Source of the DNA: Pseudomonas serbica
GTDB taxonomy: Bacteria > Pseudomonadota > Gammaproteobacteria > Pseudomonadales > Pseudomonadaceae
Direction: 5' to 3'
Assembly (NCBI RefSeq): GCF_028823535.1
Contig: NZ_JAQIYM010000001.1
Span: 496,001 to 560,000 of the forward strand
DNA: 64,000 nucleotides
Numbering within the stretch: the stretch's first letter is position 1; each line of letters begins with the position of its first letter. Below are positions 18,513-26,802 of this stretch, piece by piece. The notes beneath the pieces were generated by a model, which saw nothing but the letters and a program-made list of their open reading frames with translations, was not told the origin of the DNA and searched no databases. The position numbers and the translations under genes were made by a program.

Positions 18513-19514
18513 TTACTTTTTTGCGACTTCGGTACCGCCTTCCTGCAGACCCAGGTCAGCCAGTGCTTTTGCTGCAACCTTGGCTGGCAGCGGGATGTAG
18601 CCGTCTTTCACCACGACTTCCTGGCCCTGCTTGGACAGAACCAGCTTCACGAACTCGGCTTCCAGCGGGGCCAGAGGCTTGTTCGGGGCCTTGTTGACGT
18701 ATACGTACAGGAAGCGCGACAGCGGGTACTTGCCGTTCAGGGCGTTTTCTTCGGTGTCTTCGATGAACTCGCCGCCTTCTTTCTTGGACAGGGCAACGGT
18801 TTTCACGCTGGCAGTCTTGTAGCCGATACCCGAGTAACCGATACCGTTCAGCGAGGAGCTGATCGACTGCACGACCGAAGCCGAACCTGGCTGTTCGTTG
18901 ACGTTTGGCTTGAAGTCGCCTTTGCACAGGGCTTCTTCCTTGAAGTAGCCGTAAGTGCCGGATACCGAGTTACGACCAAACAGTTGAAGCGGCTTGTTGG
19001 CCAGGTCACCGGTCACGCCCAGATCACCCCAGGTTTTGACGTCGGTCTTGGCGCCGCACAGGCGAGTCGAGGAGAAAATCGCGTCGACTTGAGCCATGGT
19101 CAGGCCCTTGATCGGGTTGTCCTTGTGTACGAATACAGCCAAGGCGTCCACGGCAACCGGGATAGCGGTTGGCTTGTAGCCATACTTGGTTTCGAAGGCT
19201 TGCAGCTCGTTATCCTTCATCTTGCGGCTCATCGGGCCCAGGTTAGCGGTGCCTTCGGTCAGCGCAGGTGGCGCGGTAGACGAACCGGCGGCCTGAATCT
19301 GGATGTTTACGTTCGGGTATTCTTTTTTGTAGTTCTCAGCCCAGAGGGTCATGAGGTTGGCCAGGGTATCGGAACCGACGCTGGACAGGTTGCCCGACAC
19401 ACCAGTGGTCTTGGTGTAGCTCGGGATAGCAGGGTCAACAGCGGCAACCGCGTTGGCAGTCGCAACGCCAGCAGCGACAAAAGTCATTGCCGCCATCAAA
19501 CGCTTCAGTTTCAT
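18513..19514 (-). CDS. pstS: Phosphate-binding protein PstS
   Basis: 333 aa periplasmic solute-binding protein with a signal peptide ([20 protein letters not shown], cleavage near ANA-VA). Phosphate-contact regions are visible: '[20 protein letters not shown]', '[20 protein letters not shown]' and '[18 protein letters not shown]'. It delivers phosphate to PstCA. AGGAG lies upstream of the ATG, and a Pho box precedes it. pstS is separated from pstC by tandem hairpins and has the second Pho box between them, so binding protein and membrane complex can be made at different levels. Confidence 0.96.
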   Translation of the reverse strand: MKLKRLMAAMTFVAAGVATANAVAAVDPAIPSYTKTTGVSGNLSSVGSDTLANLMTLWAENYKKEYPNVNIQIQAAGSSTAPPALTEGTANLGPMSRKMKDNELQAFETKYGYKPTAIPVAVDALAVFVHKDNPIKGLTMAQVDAIFSSTRLCGAKTDVKTWGDLGVTGDLANKPLQLFGRNSVSGTYGYFKEEALCKGDFKPNVNEQPGSASVVQSISSSLNGIGYSGIGYKTASVKTVALSKKEGGEFIEDTEENALNGKYPLSRFLYVYVNKAPNKPLAPLEAEFVKLVLSKQGQEVVVKDGYIPLPAKVAAKALADLGLQEGGTEVAKK

Positions 19515-19591
19515 GCCTTACTCCTAGCAGATAGGGTGTGTTATTCGGGGCCAAGTATCAGCAGGCCGTGTGAACACTCTATGGCTGAAAT

Positions 19592-19609
19592 ATGACAATT
19601 GGATGAAAG
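19592..19609 (-). promoter_or_regulatory. PhoB (Pho) box upstream of pstS
   Basis: Minus strand CTTTCATCCAATTGTCAT: half-sites CTTTCAT and TTGTCAT spaced 11 bases apart, 78 bases before the pstS start; a weaker CAGCCAT follows in phase. Confidence 0.8.
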
Positions 19610-19626
19610 GCCAGCATCTAACGACA

Positions 19627-19659
19627 GATCGTTCCCACCGCCAGGGCGTGGGAACGATC
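19627..19659. repeat. 'GATCGTTCCCAC' palindromic intergenic repeat
   Basis: GATCGTTCCCAC/GTGGGAACGATC inverted repeat with a 9-base loop. This is a different intergenic repeat class from the REPs. It lies just after the MHS transporter stop and lacks a T-run on that strand, so termination is uncertain. Confidence 0.7.
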
Positions 19660-19668
19660 GGCGGTGGA

Positions 19669-20967
19669 TTAACGACCCTTCTTCCAGAGATACGCCCCCA
19701 CCAATATCCCGACCCCGCACAGCACCGCCACGTAATACGCCGGCCCCATCGGGCTTTCCTTGAGCAACAGGCTGACGATCATCGGCGTCAGACCACCGAA
19801 AATCGCATAGGCCACGTTATAGGAGAACGACAGGCCGCTGAAACGCACCACTGGCGGGAACGCCTTGACCATCACGTACGGTACCGCACCAATGGTGCCC
19901 ACCAGCAGACCCGTCAGGGCGTACAGCGGGAACAACCAGTCGGGATGGTCGGCCAGGCTGTGATAAAAGGTCCAGGAACTGGCCAGCAAAGCCGTGCAAC
20001 CAATAACGAACACGCGTCCCGCACCAAAGCGATCCGCCAGGGCACCGGCAATGATGCAGCCAATGCTCAGGAACACGATTGCCAGACTATTTGACTGTAG
20101 TGAGGTGGTTGGCGAGAAATGGTAAACCGTCTGCAGCACGGTCGGGGTCATCAGGATCAACACCACGATGGCGGCGGACAACAGCCAGGTCAGCAGCATC
20201 GAAATGGCAATCGCACCGCGATGGTCTCGCAGCACCGCACGCAAGGGCACTTCTTCGGCCAGCGCCTTGCGCTGTTGCAGTTCGGCGAACACCGGGGTTT
20301 CGTGCAGCCAGCGGCGCAGGTACACCGAGAACAGGCCAAACACGCCGCCCAACAGGAACGGGATCCGCCAGGCGTAATCCGCCACTTCAACCGGCGTGTA
20401 GAGGCTGTTGATCGCCGTGGCGACCAGAGAACCCAGGAGAATGCCCGCTGTCAGGCCACTGGTCAGTGTGCCGCAGGCATAGCCGACATGCCGCTGGGGT
20501 ACGTGTTCAGAAACGAAGACCCAGGCACCCGGCACCTCGCCGCCAATCGCCGCGCCCTGGATCACCCGCATCAGCAGCAACAGGATCGGCGCCCACATGC
20601 CGATCTGCGCATAGGTCGGCAGCAGGCCCATGATCAGGGTCGGCACCGCCATCATGAAAATGCTCAGGGTGAACATCTTCTTGCGCCCCAGCAGGTCGCC
20701 GAAGTGCGCCATGACGATGCCGCCCAGTGGCCGCGCCAGGTAACCGGCGGCGAAGATACCGAAGGTCTGCATCAGGCGCAGCCACTCGGGCATGTCCGCC
20801 GGGAAGAACAGCTTGCCCACCACCGTGGCGAAGAACACGAAGATGATGAAATCGTAGAATTCCAGCGCGCCGCCCAGGGCCGACAGCGATAGCGTCTTGT
20901 AATCGTTGCGGGTCAGCGGACGTGCGGATTGGGAAGGCTGCGCGATACTCGAGGGCGCTGTGGTCAT
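19669..20967 (-). CDS. MHS-family (metabolite:H+ symporter) MFS transporter
   Basis: 432 aa from the ATG at 20967; the longer frame to 21063 has no supported start. Twelve predicted membrane helices. The MFS loop motif is 'GDLLGRKKMFTLSIFMMAV', and the family start 'LSLSALGGALEFYDFIIFVF' with the acidic-aromatic pair is typical of the MHS group (citrate, proline/betaine, shikimate carriers). 'DRFGAGRVFV' is the half-repeat motif. Substrate cannot be read. The position after the pst operon matches other pseudomonads; whether phosphate status matters to it is unknown. Confidence 0.9.
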   Translation of the reverse strand: MTTAPSSIAQPSQSARPLTRNDYKTLSLSALGGALEFYDFIIFVFFATVVGKLFFPADMPEWLRLMQTFGIFAAGYLARPLGGIVMAHFGDLLGRKKMFTLSIFMMAVPTLIMGLLPTYAQIGMWAPILLLLMRVIQGAAIGGEVPGAWVFVSEHVPQRHVGYACGTLTSGLTAGILLGSLVATAINSLYTPVEVADYAWRIPFLLGGVFGLFSVYLRRWLHETPVFAELQQRKALAEEVPLRAVLRDHRGAIAISMLLTWLLSAAIVVLILMTPTVLQTVYHFSPTTSLQSNSLAIVFLSIGCIIAGALADRFGAGRVFVIGCTALLASSWTFYHSLADHPDWLFPLYALTGLLVGTIGAVPYVMVKAFPPVVRFSGLSFSYNVAYAIFGGLTPMIVSLLLKESPMGPAYYVAVLCGVGILVGAYLWKKGR

Positions 20968-21329
20968 GGCAAGGGCTTCTCTTATAGTCAGGTCTGCCGC
21001 CCCAACAACGCTGGCAAGGGCTCGGGCAGGACCGGCACGATAGCAAATTGTTCGAAAAAGCACATAGAGGCGCGTTTTAGATGGTCAAAATGAGAACCCG
21101 ACGGTCGTATCGGAGTCTACCGACCGATATACTCGCAACTGTGCGATAGCTAACAAGGGTTGCTGTGCGAAAACGCCTCAGGTTCATAGGCGATTTCGCA
21201 GAGTTTCCCTTTAGGCGCCTTATGGAAAACGTGACGAACGTAGTATGTTCGGGGCTGAATCGTTTTTCCTGAAGACGGCTATTCACCCGCAATACCTACG
21301 AAGAGTCACGGGTCAGAGGCACCCCCGGC
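20968..21329. other. 362-base divergent intergenic region, no gene seen
   Basis: It separates the MHS transporter (minus) from the thioesterase (plus). It is less G+C-rich than the flanking genes and holds short palindromes such as CGCAACTGTGCG, but I find no convincing ORF, Pho box or terminator. The short frame at 21077-21292 lacks a ribosome site and normal codon use. Confidence 0.6.
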
Positions 21330-21734
21330 ATGATAGAGCTCGAACAAGAAGATCCGATCCCGCAAGGCGACCTGGCCCTGCAAATCACCGCGCTTCCTCG
21401 TGAAACCAACGGCTTTGGCGATATTTTCGGCGGCTGGCTGGTGGCGCAGATGGATTTGGCCGGTACTGCGATGGCCAGCAAAGTGGCTGGCGGTCGCGTG
21501 GCCACTGTCGCGATCGACCGCATGGCCTTCCTGGTTCCGGTCGCAGTGGGCGCTCAGCTCTCCTTTTATACCCAGGCCCTGGAGATCGGTCGCAGCTCGA
21601 TCCAGATGATGGTCGAGGTCTGGAGTGACGACCCACTCTCCAGCGAATGGCGCAAAGTGACTGAAGCGGTGTTTGTGTTTGTCGCCATCGATGGCAGCGG
21701 CCGTACTCGTTCGGTACCGCCCAGAGCCCGTTGA
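21330..21734 (+). CDS. Acyl-CoA thioesterase, YciA type
   Basis: 134 aa single hotdog domain. 'ALPRETNGFGDIFGGWLVAQ' contains the N-x-x-G-x-I-F-G-G-W catalytic/helix region with the Asn and Asp of YciA-like thioesterases, and 'VAIDRMAFLVPVAVGAQLSF' forms the next strand. YciA hydrolyses a broad range of acyl-CoAs. It is divergent from the MHS transporter and 72 bases upstream of the mutarotase gene. A second hotdog thioesterase lies at 40.4 kb. Confidence 0.9.
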   Translation: MIELEQEDPIPQGDLALQITALPRETNGFGDIFGGWLVAQMDLAGTAMASKVAGGRVATVAIDRMAFLVPVAVGAQLSFYTQALEIGRSSIQMMVEVWSDDPLSSEWRKVTEAVFVFVAIDGSGRTRSVPPRAR

Positions 21735-21806
21735 AACCGGCTGCGTTAAACCCGACAAGCGTTTTGCGGTCCATTGCAGTCATTGTTACTGATCGAGAGC
21801 TGTCCC

Positions 21807-22706
21807 ATGAGTACGCCCAACGTTGAAGCCGTCAAACTGGATGAACTGAACTGCTGGCGGATCCGTCACGGTCAGGCCGAACTGCTGGTAGCCCAGCAAG
21901 GTGCGCACATCCTCAGTTATCAATTGGCTGGCCAGCCGCCGCTGATCTGGCTCAACGACGAGGCTGTCTTCAAGGCCGGCAAAAGCATCCGCGCCGGTGT
22001 GCCGGTGTGCTGGCCATGGTTCGGCAACCTGGCGCGCAACCCACAGACCGTTCAGGCGATGCGCATCAGCAACGAACCCGCTACCGCTCATGGGCTGGTG
22101 CGGACGATGGACTGGGAACTGGGCGGCATCAAGGCCGAGGGCGAAAGCCTGAAGATCGAGTTCCTCCTGCCCTGCCCCGAAGACGGTTTGCCAGGCTGGC
22201 CGCACAAGGTCGACTTGAAGTTGAGCATTCGTCTGGATGAGCAGCTGCATATCTGCCTGACCAGTCACAACCAGGGCACCGACATCGTAACGATCAGCCA
22301 GGCGTTGCACAGCTATTTCGCAGTCAGCGACGTGCGCAATGTGCATGTCGAAGGGCTGGACGGCCTGGACTATATCGAGACGCTGGACGACTGGAAAACC
22401 GTGACCCAGTCCGGTGACTTGCACTTTACCGGCGAAACCGATCGCATCTACCTCGATACGCCGAGCAGGCTGAGCATTGTCGACCCGACCTGGGAGCGGC
22501 GCATCGAGCTGACCAGTACCGGTTCGCGTTCGGCCGTCATCTGGAACCCATGGACCGAACGCGCCGCGGCGTTCAGCGACATGGCCGACGATGGCTGGCA
22601 GCGCATGCTGTGCATCGAAACGGCGAATGTGATGGGTGATGTAGTGGCTTTGGCACCGGGCGCCAGTCATACCCTGGGCGTGAGCATCGGCAGCAAAGCG
22701 CTGTAA
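21807..22706 (+). CDS. D-hexose-6-phosphate mutarotase (aldose 1-epimerase-like)
   Basis: 299 aa from the ATG at 21807. Galactose mutarotase-like fold of the YeaD group: 'LVAQQGAHILSYQL', 'FKAGKSIRAGVPVCWPWFGN' with the family P-x-C-W-P-W-F-G, 'ATAHGLVRTMDWEL' with the catalytic His, and 'CIETANVMGDVVALAPGASH' with the catalytic Glu. It interconverts anomers of glucose-6-phosphate or related sugars. It may be cotranscribed with the thioesterase before it; a REP pair follows. Confidence 0.92.
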   Translation: MSTPNVEAVKLDELNCWRIRHGQAELLVAQQGAHILSYQLAGQPPLIWLNDEAVFKAGKSIRAGVPVCWPWFGNLARNPQTVQAMRISNEPATAHGLVRTMDWELGGIKAEGESLKIEFLLPCPEDGLPGWPHKVDLKLSIRLDEQLHICLTSHNQGTDIVTISQALHSYFAVSDVRNVHVEGLDGLDYIETLDDWKTVTQSGDLHFTGETDRIYLDTPSRLSIVDPTWERRIELTSTGSRSAVIWNPWTERAAAFSDMADDGWQRMLCIETANVMGDVVALAPGASHTLGVSIGSKAL

Positions 22707-22720
22707 CACCACAAAACCAA

Positions 22721-22810
22721 TGTGGGAGCGGGCTTGCTCGCGAAGGCGGTGTGTCAGGCAACATTTATGTCAACTGACACTCCCTCTTCGCGAGCAAGCC
22801 CGCTCCCACA
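22721..22810. repeat. REP pair (REPIN)
   Basis: 'TGTGGGAGCGGGCTTGCTCG' faces 'CGAGCAAGCCCGCTCCCACA' across about 50 bases, between the two convergent genes for mutarotase and DUF3299 protein. Confidence 0.9.
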
Positions 22811-22819
22811 TTTGAATGC

Positions 22820-23356
22820 CTACAAATCCGACTCCTGCACCACCCTCACCTTCGCCGCATCCAGCGCATAAGCCGCATCCGCCAGATCATTGCTGACCTT
22901 CTCGATCTTCAGCGTGCCAGTCACCCACAGCGGCGTGTAGATATCATCCAGCTTCAAGCCCTTGGGATAACGCACCAACACCAGTTGATTGGGGGGCGGT
23001 GGCGGTACGTGGATGCAAGCGCCTGGGTAGGGCACCAGGAAAAACAAGGTACTGTGGCCTTTGGCGTCGGACTCCAGCGGTACCGGGTAACCGCCGATAC
23101 GGATGTCCTTGTCGTTCATCGATGCCACGGTTTTGGTCGAATACATCACCGCGGGCAACCCCTTGCTCTGCTTCATGCCACCTTTTTCAGTGAAGGTGCC
23201 ATTGGCTTCCGGGGAGTCGTGGTCGATTTCGGGCATGGCCTCAAGGGCTTTCTGGTCCGATTTGGGCATCAGTTCGAGCCAGTCGGTTTCCGGCAGCTCG
23301 CCGGCATGGGCAAGGCCCGAACCCAGTAAAACAAGAGTCAGCAAAAGACGGCGCAT
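22820..23356 (-). CDS. DUF3299 family exported protein
   Basis: 178 aa from the ATG at 23356. Signal peptide MRRLLLTLVLLGSGLAHAG. The mature chain has DUF3299 features: 'IRIGGYPVPLESDAKGHSTL' and 'FFLVPYPGACIHVPPPPPNQ', the latter with the single conserved cysteine before a proline run. These proteins are often encoded near ABC-type lipid or metal export systems, but here it stands alone, convergent with the mutarotase. Function is unknown. The frame upstream of this ATG runs antisense through the next gene's leader and is an artefact. Confidence 0.88.
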   Translation of the reverse strand: MRRLLLTLVLLGSGLAHAGELPETDWLELMPKSDQKALEAMPEIDHDSPEANGTFTEKGGMKQSKGLPAVMYSTKTVASMNDKDIRIGGYPVPLESDAKGHSTLFFLVPYPGACIHVPPPPPNQLVLVRYPKGLKLDDIYTPLWVTGTLKIEKVSNDLADAAYALDAAKVRVVQESDL

Positions 23357-23439
23357 GAAAATGCTCGGTAGGGATAAGGAAATCGCCGGGCATTCTAGTC
23401 CTCCCGGGCTGCGCAGCCGAGAGGACTTTGTCGCTTGAA

Positions 23440-23685
23440 TCAGTTCTTTTTGATCAAGCCGTAGATCACCAGCAAAATGACAGCGCCCACCAGCGCCCCG
23501 AGGAAGCCTGCACCTTCGCCTGCCTGGTAGAAGCCCAGGGCCTGGCCGCCATAAGTGGCCGCCAGTGAACCGCCAATACCGAGCAGGATGGTCATGATCC
23601 AACCCATGCTGTCATCGCCCGGTTTGAGGAACCGCGCCAGCAGGCCGACGATCAAGCCGATAAAGATGGTTCCGATGATTCCCAT
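23440..23685 (-). CDS. GlsB/YeaQ/YmgE family membrane stress protein
   Basis: 81 aa from the ATG at 23685. Three hydrophobic helices with glycine-rich packing motifs (MGIIGTIFIGLIVGLLARFL, 'GGSLAATYGGQALGFYQAGE', 'GALVGAVILLVIYGLIKK') characteristic of the transglycosylase-associated protein family (PF04226). Members rise under stress in many bacteria, but the molecular role is not settled. It is a small, single-gene unit between the DUF3299 gene and purK. Confidence 0.9.
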   Translation of the reverse strand: MGIIGTIFIGLIVGLLARFLKPGDDSMGWIMTILLGIGGSLAATYGGQALGFYQAGEGAGFLGALVGAVILLVIYGLIKKN

Positions 23686-23795
23686 GGCATTTCCCTCTGA
23701 TTTGGTAGTTAGCGAAAGCCTAGTCAGACTTTGGCATCCTGCCATGAGAGAACGGCGGCCCCTCAATGGTTCCGCCGCCGCCACATGAAACTGTT

Positions 23796-24878
23796 TTACT
23801 CGGCGATGAGCGCTTCGACCTTGAGGATCTGCGCGGCCAACGTTTCGCGGTCTGCACAGCGCAGGTTGGCGTGGCCGACCTTGCGGCCGACCTTGAAGGC
23901 CTTGCCATAGTGATGCAGATGGCAATCGGCGATCGCCAGGACTTTTTCGGTCTCCGGCACTTTACCGATGAAGTTCAACATCGCGCTTTCGCCGACCTTG
24001 GCGGTCGAACCCAGCGGCAGGCCAGCAACCGCCCGCAGGTGGTTTTCGAACTGGCTGCACTCGGCGCCTTCGGTGGTCCAGTGCCCGGAATTGTGTACAC
24101 GCGGAGCGATTTCGTTGGCTTTCAAGCCACCATCGACTTCAAAGAACTCGAACGCCATCACGCCAACATAGTTCAGCTGCTTGAGCACTCGGCTGGAATA
24201 ATCCTCCGCCAGAGCTTGCAACGGATGGTCCGTGCTGGCCACGGACAGCTTGAGGATGCCGCTGTCGTGGGTGTTGTGTACCAGCGGGTAGAACCTGGTT
24301 TCGCCATCGCGAGCACGTACGGCGATCAGCGAAACTTCGCCGGTGAAAGGTACGAAACCTTCCAGCAGGCATGCCACGCTGCCCAACTCCGCGAAAGTGC
24401 CAACCACGTCTTCAGGAGTACGCAGGACTTTCTGGCCCTTACCGTCGTAACCCAGGGTGCGAGTCTTGAGCACGGCCGGCAGACCGATGGAAGCCACGGC
24501 GGCCTCCAGATCGGCTTGCGACTGAATGTCGGCGAACGCCGGGGTTGGAATGCCAAGATCCTTGAACATGCTCTTTTCGAACCAGCGATCGCGGGCGATA
24601 CGCAGGGCTTCGGCGCTCGGATAGACCGGGACGAATTGCGAGAGGAATGCCACGGTTTCGGCCGGGACGCTCTCGAACTCGAAGGTCACCAGATCGACTT
24701 CATCGGCCAGCTGGCGCAGGTGATCCTGATCGCCGTAATCGGCCCGCAGGTGTTCGCCCAACGCAGCGGCGCAAGCGTCCGGCGCCGGGTCGAGGAAAGC
24801 GAAGTTCATGCCCAGCGGAGTGCCCGCCAGCGCCAACATGCGACCCAACTGGCCGCCACCGATTACACCGATCTTCAT
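23796..24878 (-). CDS. purK: 5-(carboxyamino)imidazole ribonucleotide synthase
   Basis: 360 aa from the ATG at 24878. ATP-grasp enzyme that carboxylates AIR to N5-CAIR in purine synthesis. 'MKIGVIGGGQLGRMLALAG' is the family start; the ATP-grasp core has 'PAVLKTRTLGYDGKGQKVL', 'EGFVPFTGEVSLIAVR' and 'NEIAPRVHNSGHWTTEGAEC'. It lies 11 bases downstream of purE, whose product acts next in the pathway. Length fits the family. Confidence 0.96.
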   Translation of the reverse strand: MKIGVIGGGQLGRMLALAGTPLGMNFAFLDPAPDACAAALGEHLRADYGDQDHLRQLADEVDLVTFEFESVPAETVAFLSQFVPVYPSAEALRIARDRWFEKSMFKDLGIPTPAFADIQSQADLEAAVASIGLPAVLKTRTLGYDGKGQKVLRTPEDVVGTFAELGSVACLLEGFVPFTGEVSLIAVRARDGETRFYPLVHNTHDSGILKLSVASTDHPLQALAEDYSSRVLKQLNYVGVMAFEFFEVDGGLKANEIAPRVHNSGHWTTEGAECSQFENHLRAVAGLPLGSTAKVGESAMLNFIGKVPETEKVLAIADCHLHHYGKAFKVGRKVGHANLRCADRETLAAQILKVEALIAE

Positions 24879-24889
24879 CGTCAACAACC

Positions 24890-25381
24890 TCAGGCGATGC
24901 GTGGGTCTGGATTTTCCAGGACGCTGTCTGTCTGCTCAGCACGGAAGGTTTTCAGCACCGCGTGGAACTGCGGGTGCTTGGCGCCCAGGATACTCGCCGA
25001 CAGCAGGGCTGCGTTGATCGCACCGGCCTTGCCGATGGCCAGGGTGGCGACCGGAATGCCTGCTGGCATCTGTACGATCGAGAGCAGCGAATCGACGCCC
25101 GAGAGCATCGCCGACTGTACTGGCACGCCCAGCACCGGCAAGTGGGTCTTGGCTGCACACATGCCAGGCAAGTGGGCTGCGCCACCGGCACCGGCGATGA
25201 TCACCTCGATGCCACGCGACTCGGCTTCTTCAGCGTACTGGAACAGCAGGTCCGGGGTGCGGTGGGCAGAGACCACTTTCACCTCGTAGGGGATGCCGAG
25301 CTTTTCCAGCATATCGGCGGTGTGGCTAAGGGTGGACCAATCGGACTTGGAGCCCATGATCACGCCAACCAATGCACTCAT
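24890..25381 (-). CDS. purE: N5-carboxyaminoimidazole ribonucleotide mutase
   Basis: 163 aa. Class I PurE converts N5-CAIR to CAIR. The active-site segment '[20 protein letters not shown]' with the conserved Gly-Ser-x-Ser-Asp and '[20 protein letters not shown]' with Ser-Ala-His-Arg are present, plus '[18 protein letters not shown]'. First gene of purE-purK. A Rho-independent terminator lies in the leader between the promoter-like region and the start codon, suggesting attenuation (see findings). Confidence 0.96.
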   Translation of the reverse strand: MSALVGVIMGSKSDWSTLSHTADMLEKLGIPYEVKVVSAHRTPDLLFQYAEEAESRGIEVIIAGAGGAAHLPGMCAAKTHLPVLGVPVQSAMLSGVDSLLSIVQMPAGIPVATLAIGKAGAINAALLSASILGAKHPQFHAVLKTFRAEQTDSVLENPDPRIA

Positions 25382-25419
25382 CGTCGTGCCTCTTCTCTCT
25401 GGGCGCCCGCAGGCGCATC

Positions 25420-25453
25420 AAAAAACAACAAGCCACGCAAAATGCGTGGCTTG
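25420..25453 (-). terminator. Terminator hairpin in the purE leader
   Basis: On the minus strand CAAGCCACGCA/TGCGTGGCTTG pairs over 11 bp with a 3-base loop, followed by TTGTTTTTT. It ends 39 bases before the purE ATG and about 45-75 bases after the likely transcript start, so it lies inside the leader. Confidence 0.8.
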
Positions 25454-25496
25454 ATTGTACGAATTATGGCCGGTCGTAACCGGCCGAAGGCCGCGC

Positions 25497-25502
25497 AGTA
25501 TA
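25497..25502 (-). promoter_or_regulatory. Candidate -10 box for purEK
   Basis: TATACT on the minus strand; the best -35 at proper distance is weak (GCTGTT at 25520-25525). Its position upstream of the leader hairpins supports transcription starting near 25490. Confidence 0.4.
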
Positions 25503-25606
25503 CCTTAATGAAGCAGATAAACAGCCCCCGAATCGACCATCTGTCATACGGCGCAAAGTCCCGGTTTTATTGACTCCCGGGTCAATGGAATACAGCACAA
25601 ATCTCC

Positions 25607-25696
25607 TGTGGGAGCGGGCTTGCTCGCGAAAGCGGTGGGTCAGTCAACATCAATGCTGCCTGACATACCGCATTCGCGAGCAAGCCCGCTCCCACA
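25607..25696. repeat. REP pair (REPIN)
   Basis: 'TGTGGGAGCGGGCTTGCTCG' at 25607 faces its inverse ending at 25696, just downstream of the LysR gene; nearly the same as the pair at 22.7 kb. Confidence 0.9.
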
Positions 25697-25713
25697 TTTG
25701 AGTTTCCGCGGTC

Positions 25714-26622
25714 TCAGGTACTTTGGGCGGCGCCGCCTTCCAGCTTGCGCCACAGCAACCGCACATTCGCCTTGCGCACCAGCGCGCAGCGATACAGACG
25801 AATCTCCAGCGGCACATGCCATTGCGGGCCACCGCACACCACCAGTTCACCGCGCGCCAACTCGGCGCGCACGCTCAGTTGCGGTACCCAGGCAATCCCC
25901 AGCCCTTCCAGCGCCATGCTCTTGAGGCTATCGGCCATGGCGGTTTCATACACAGTGGTAAAGCGCAGCGCGCGCTGGCGCAGCAAGCCATTGACCGAAC
26001 GCCCCAGGAATGCTCCCGCGCTGTAGGCCAGCAACGGCACGCTGGCCTCGCCTTCCAGATCGAACAGCGGCTTGCCCTGCTCATCCGCCGCGCACACCGG
26101 GAGCATTTCGGTGTGCCCAAGGTGCAAGGAAGGAAAGATCTCCGGGTCCATCTGCATGGCGGCATCCGGGTCGTAGAACGCCAGCATCAGGTCGCATCCG
26201 CCTTCACGCAGGGCGTGCACGGCGTCGCCGACGTTGGTTGCCACCAATCGCGTAGCGATGTTCAAGCCTTCATTGCGCAGCTGGGCGATCCAGCGCGGGA
26301 AAAAACCCAATGCCAGTGAGTGCGCCGCCGCGACTTGCATCACTTCACCCTGCCCGCCTTCCAGATGATGCAGATGACGCAGCACTTCACCGAGCTGCTC
26401 GACCACGGTGCGCGCAGTGACCAGGAATAACTGGCCCGCCGCGGTCAGCTCAACCGGCGTGCGCGAGCGATTGACCAGGGTCAATCCCAACGCGGCTTCG
26501 AGGCTGCGGATACGACGGCTAAAGGCCGGTTGCGTCACAAAGCGGCGTTCGGCCGCCTGGGAGAAACTGCGGGTGGCGGCCAGGGCACTGAAGTCTTCCA
26601 GCCATTTACTTTCCAGATTCAT
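25714..26622 (-). CDS. LysR-family transcriptional regulator
   Basis: 302 aa from the ATG at 26622. An N-terminal winged helix-turn-helix (about 5-65) with 'WLEDFSALAATRSFSQAAER' and 'QPAFSRRIRSLEAALG', followed by a LysR substrate-binding domain. It is divergent from aspA with 180 bases between, the usual arrangement for a LysR regulator and its target, so control of aspA or the following Asp/Asn/Ala genes is a reasonable guess. Effector unknown. The extension to 26646 has no better start. Confidence 0.9.
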   Translation of the reverse strand: MNLESKWLEDFSALAATRSFSQAAERRFVTQPAFSRRIRSLEAALGLTLVNRSRTPVELTAAGQLFLVTARTVVEQLGEVLRHLHHLEGGQGEVMQVAAAHSLALGFFPRWIAQLRNEGLNIATRLVATNVGDAVHALREGGCDLMLAFYDPDAAMQMDPEIFPSLHLGHTEMLPVCAADEQGKPLFDLEGEASVPLLAYSAGAFLGRSVNGLLRQRALRFTTVYETAMADSLKSMALEGLGIAWVPQLSVRAELARGELVVCGGPQWHVPLEIRLYRCALVRKANVRLLWRKLEGGAAQST

Positions 26623-26802
26623 CACGTCCTCCCGGACACGCACCAATTTAGGTCACACGCTCGCCGTCAACACGGCGTCACATTGGCATTATGCCGAATA
26701 TGCATAGGCCAGTGTTTAACAGCATTGGCCCAAAATCCTCCACAAGCCTAGCATTTGCAGTGTTCCGGCACAGCCCGGGTCCATATTGAGATGATTTCTA
26801 TC

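Larger units (their letters stand above)
25382..25713. other. 332-base gap: purE leader and REP pair
   Basis: Read on the minus strand from the LysR gene it holds a REP pair (25607-25696), a promoter-like stretch with TATACT at 25497-25502, GC-rich hairpin sequence at 25465-25495, a terminator hairpin at 25420-25453 and the purE ribosome site. No ORF is supported. Confidence 0.65.

Noticed and set aside
21077..21292. 71-residue minus-strand frame in the gap before the YciA-type thioesterase
   Set aside because: It lacks a ribosome site and normal codon use; the region looks like an ordinary promoter region.
25381..25560. ZTP (pfl) riboswitch in the purE leader
   Set aside because: A purine gene with a leader terminator prompted the idea, but I could not find the conserved pfl bases (the GGGUCGUGAC-type and CCGCCUGGGC-type segments). 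The leader is reported only as a possible attenuator.
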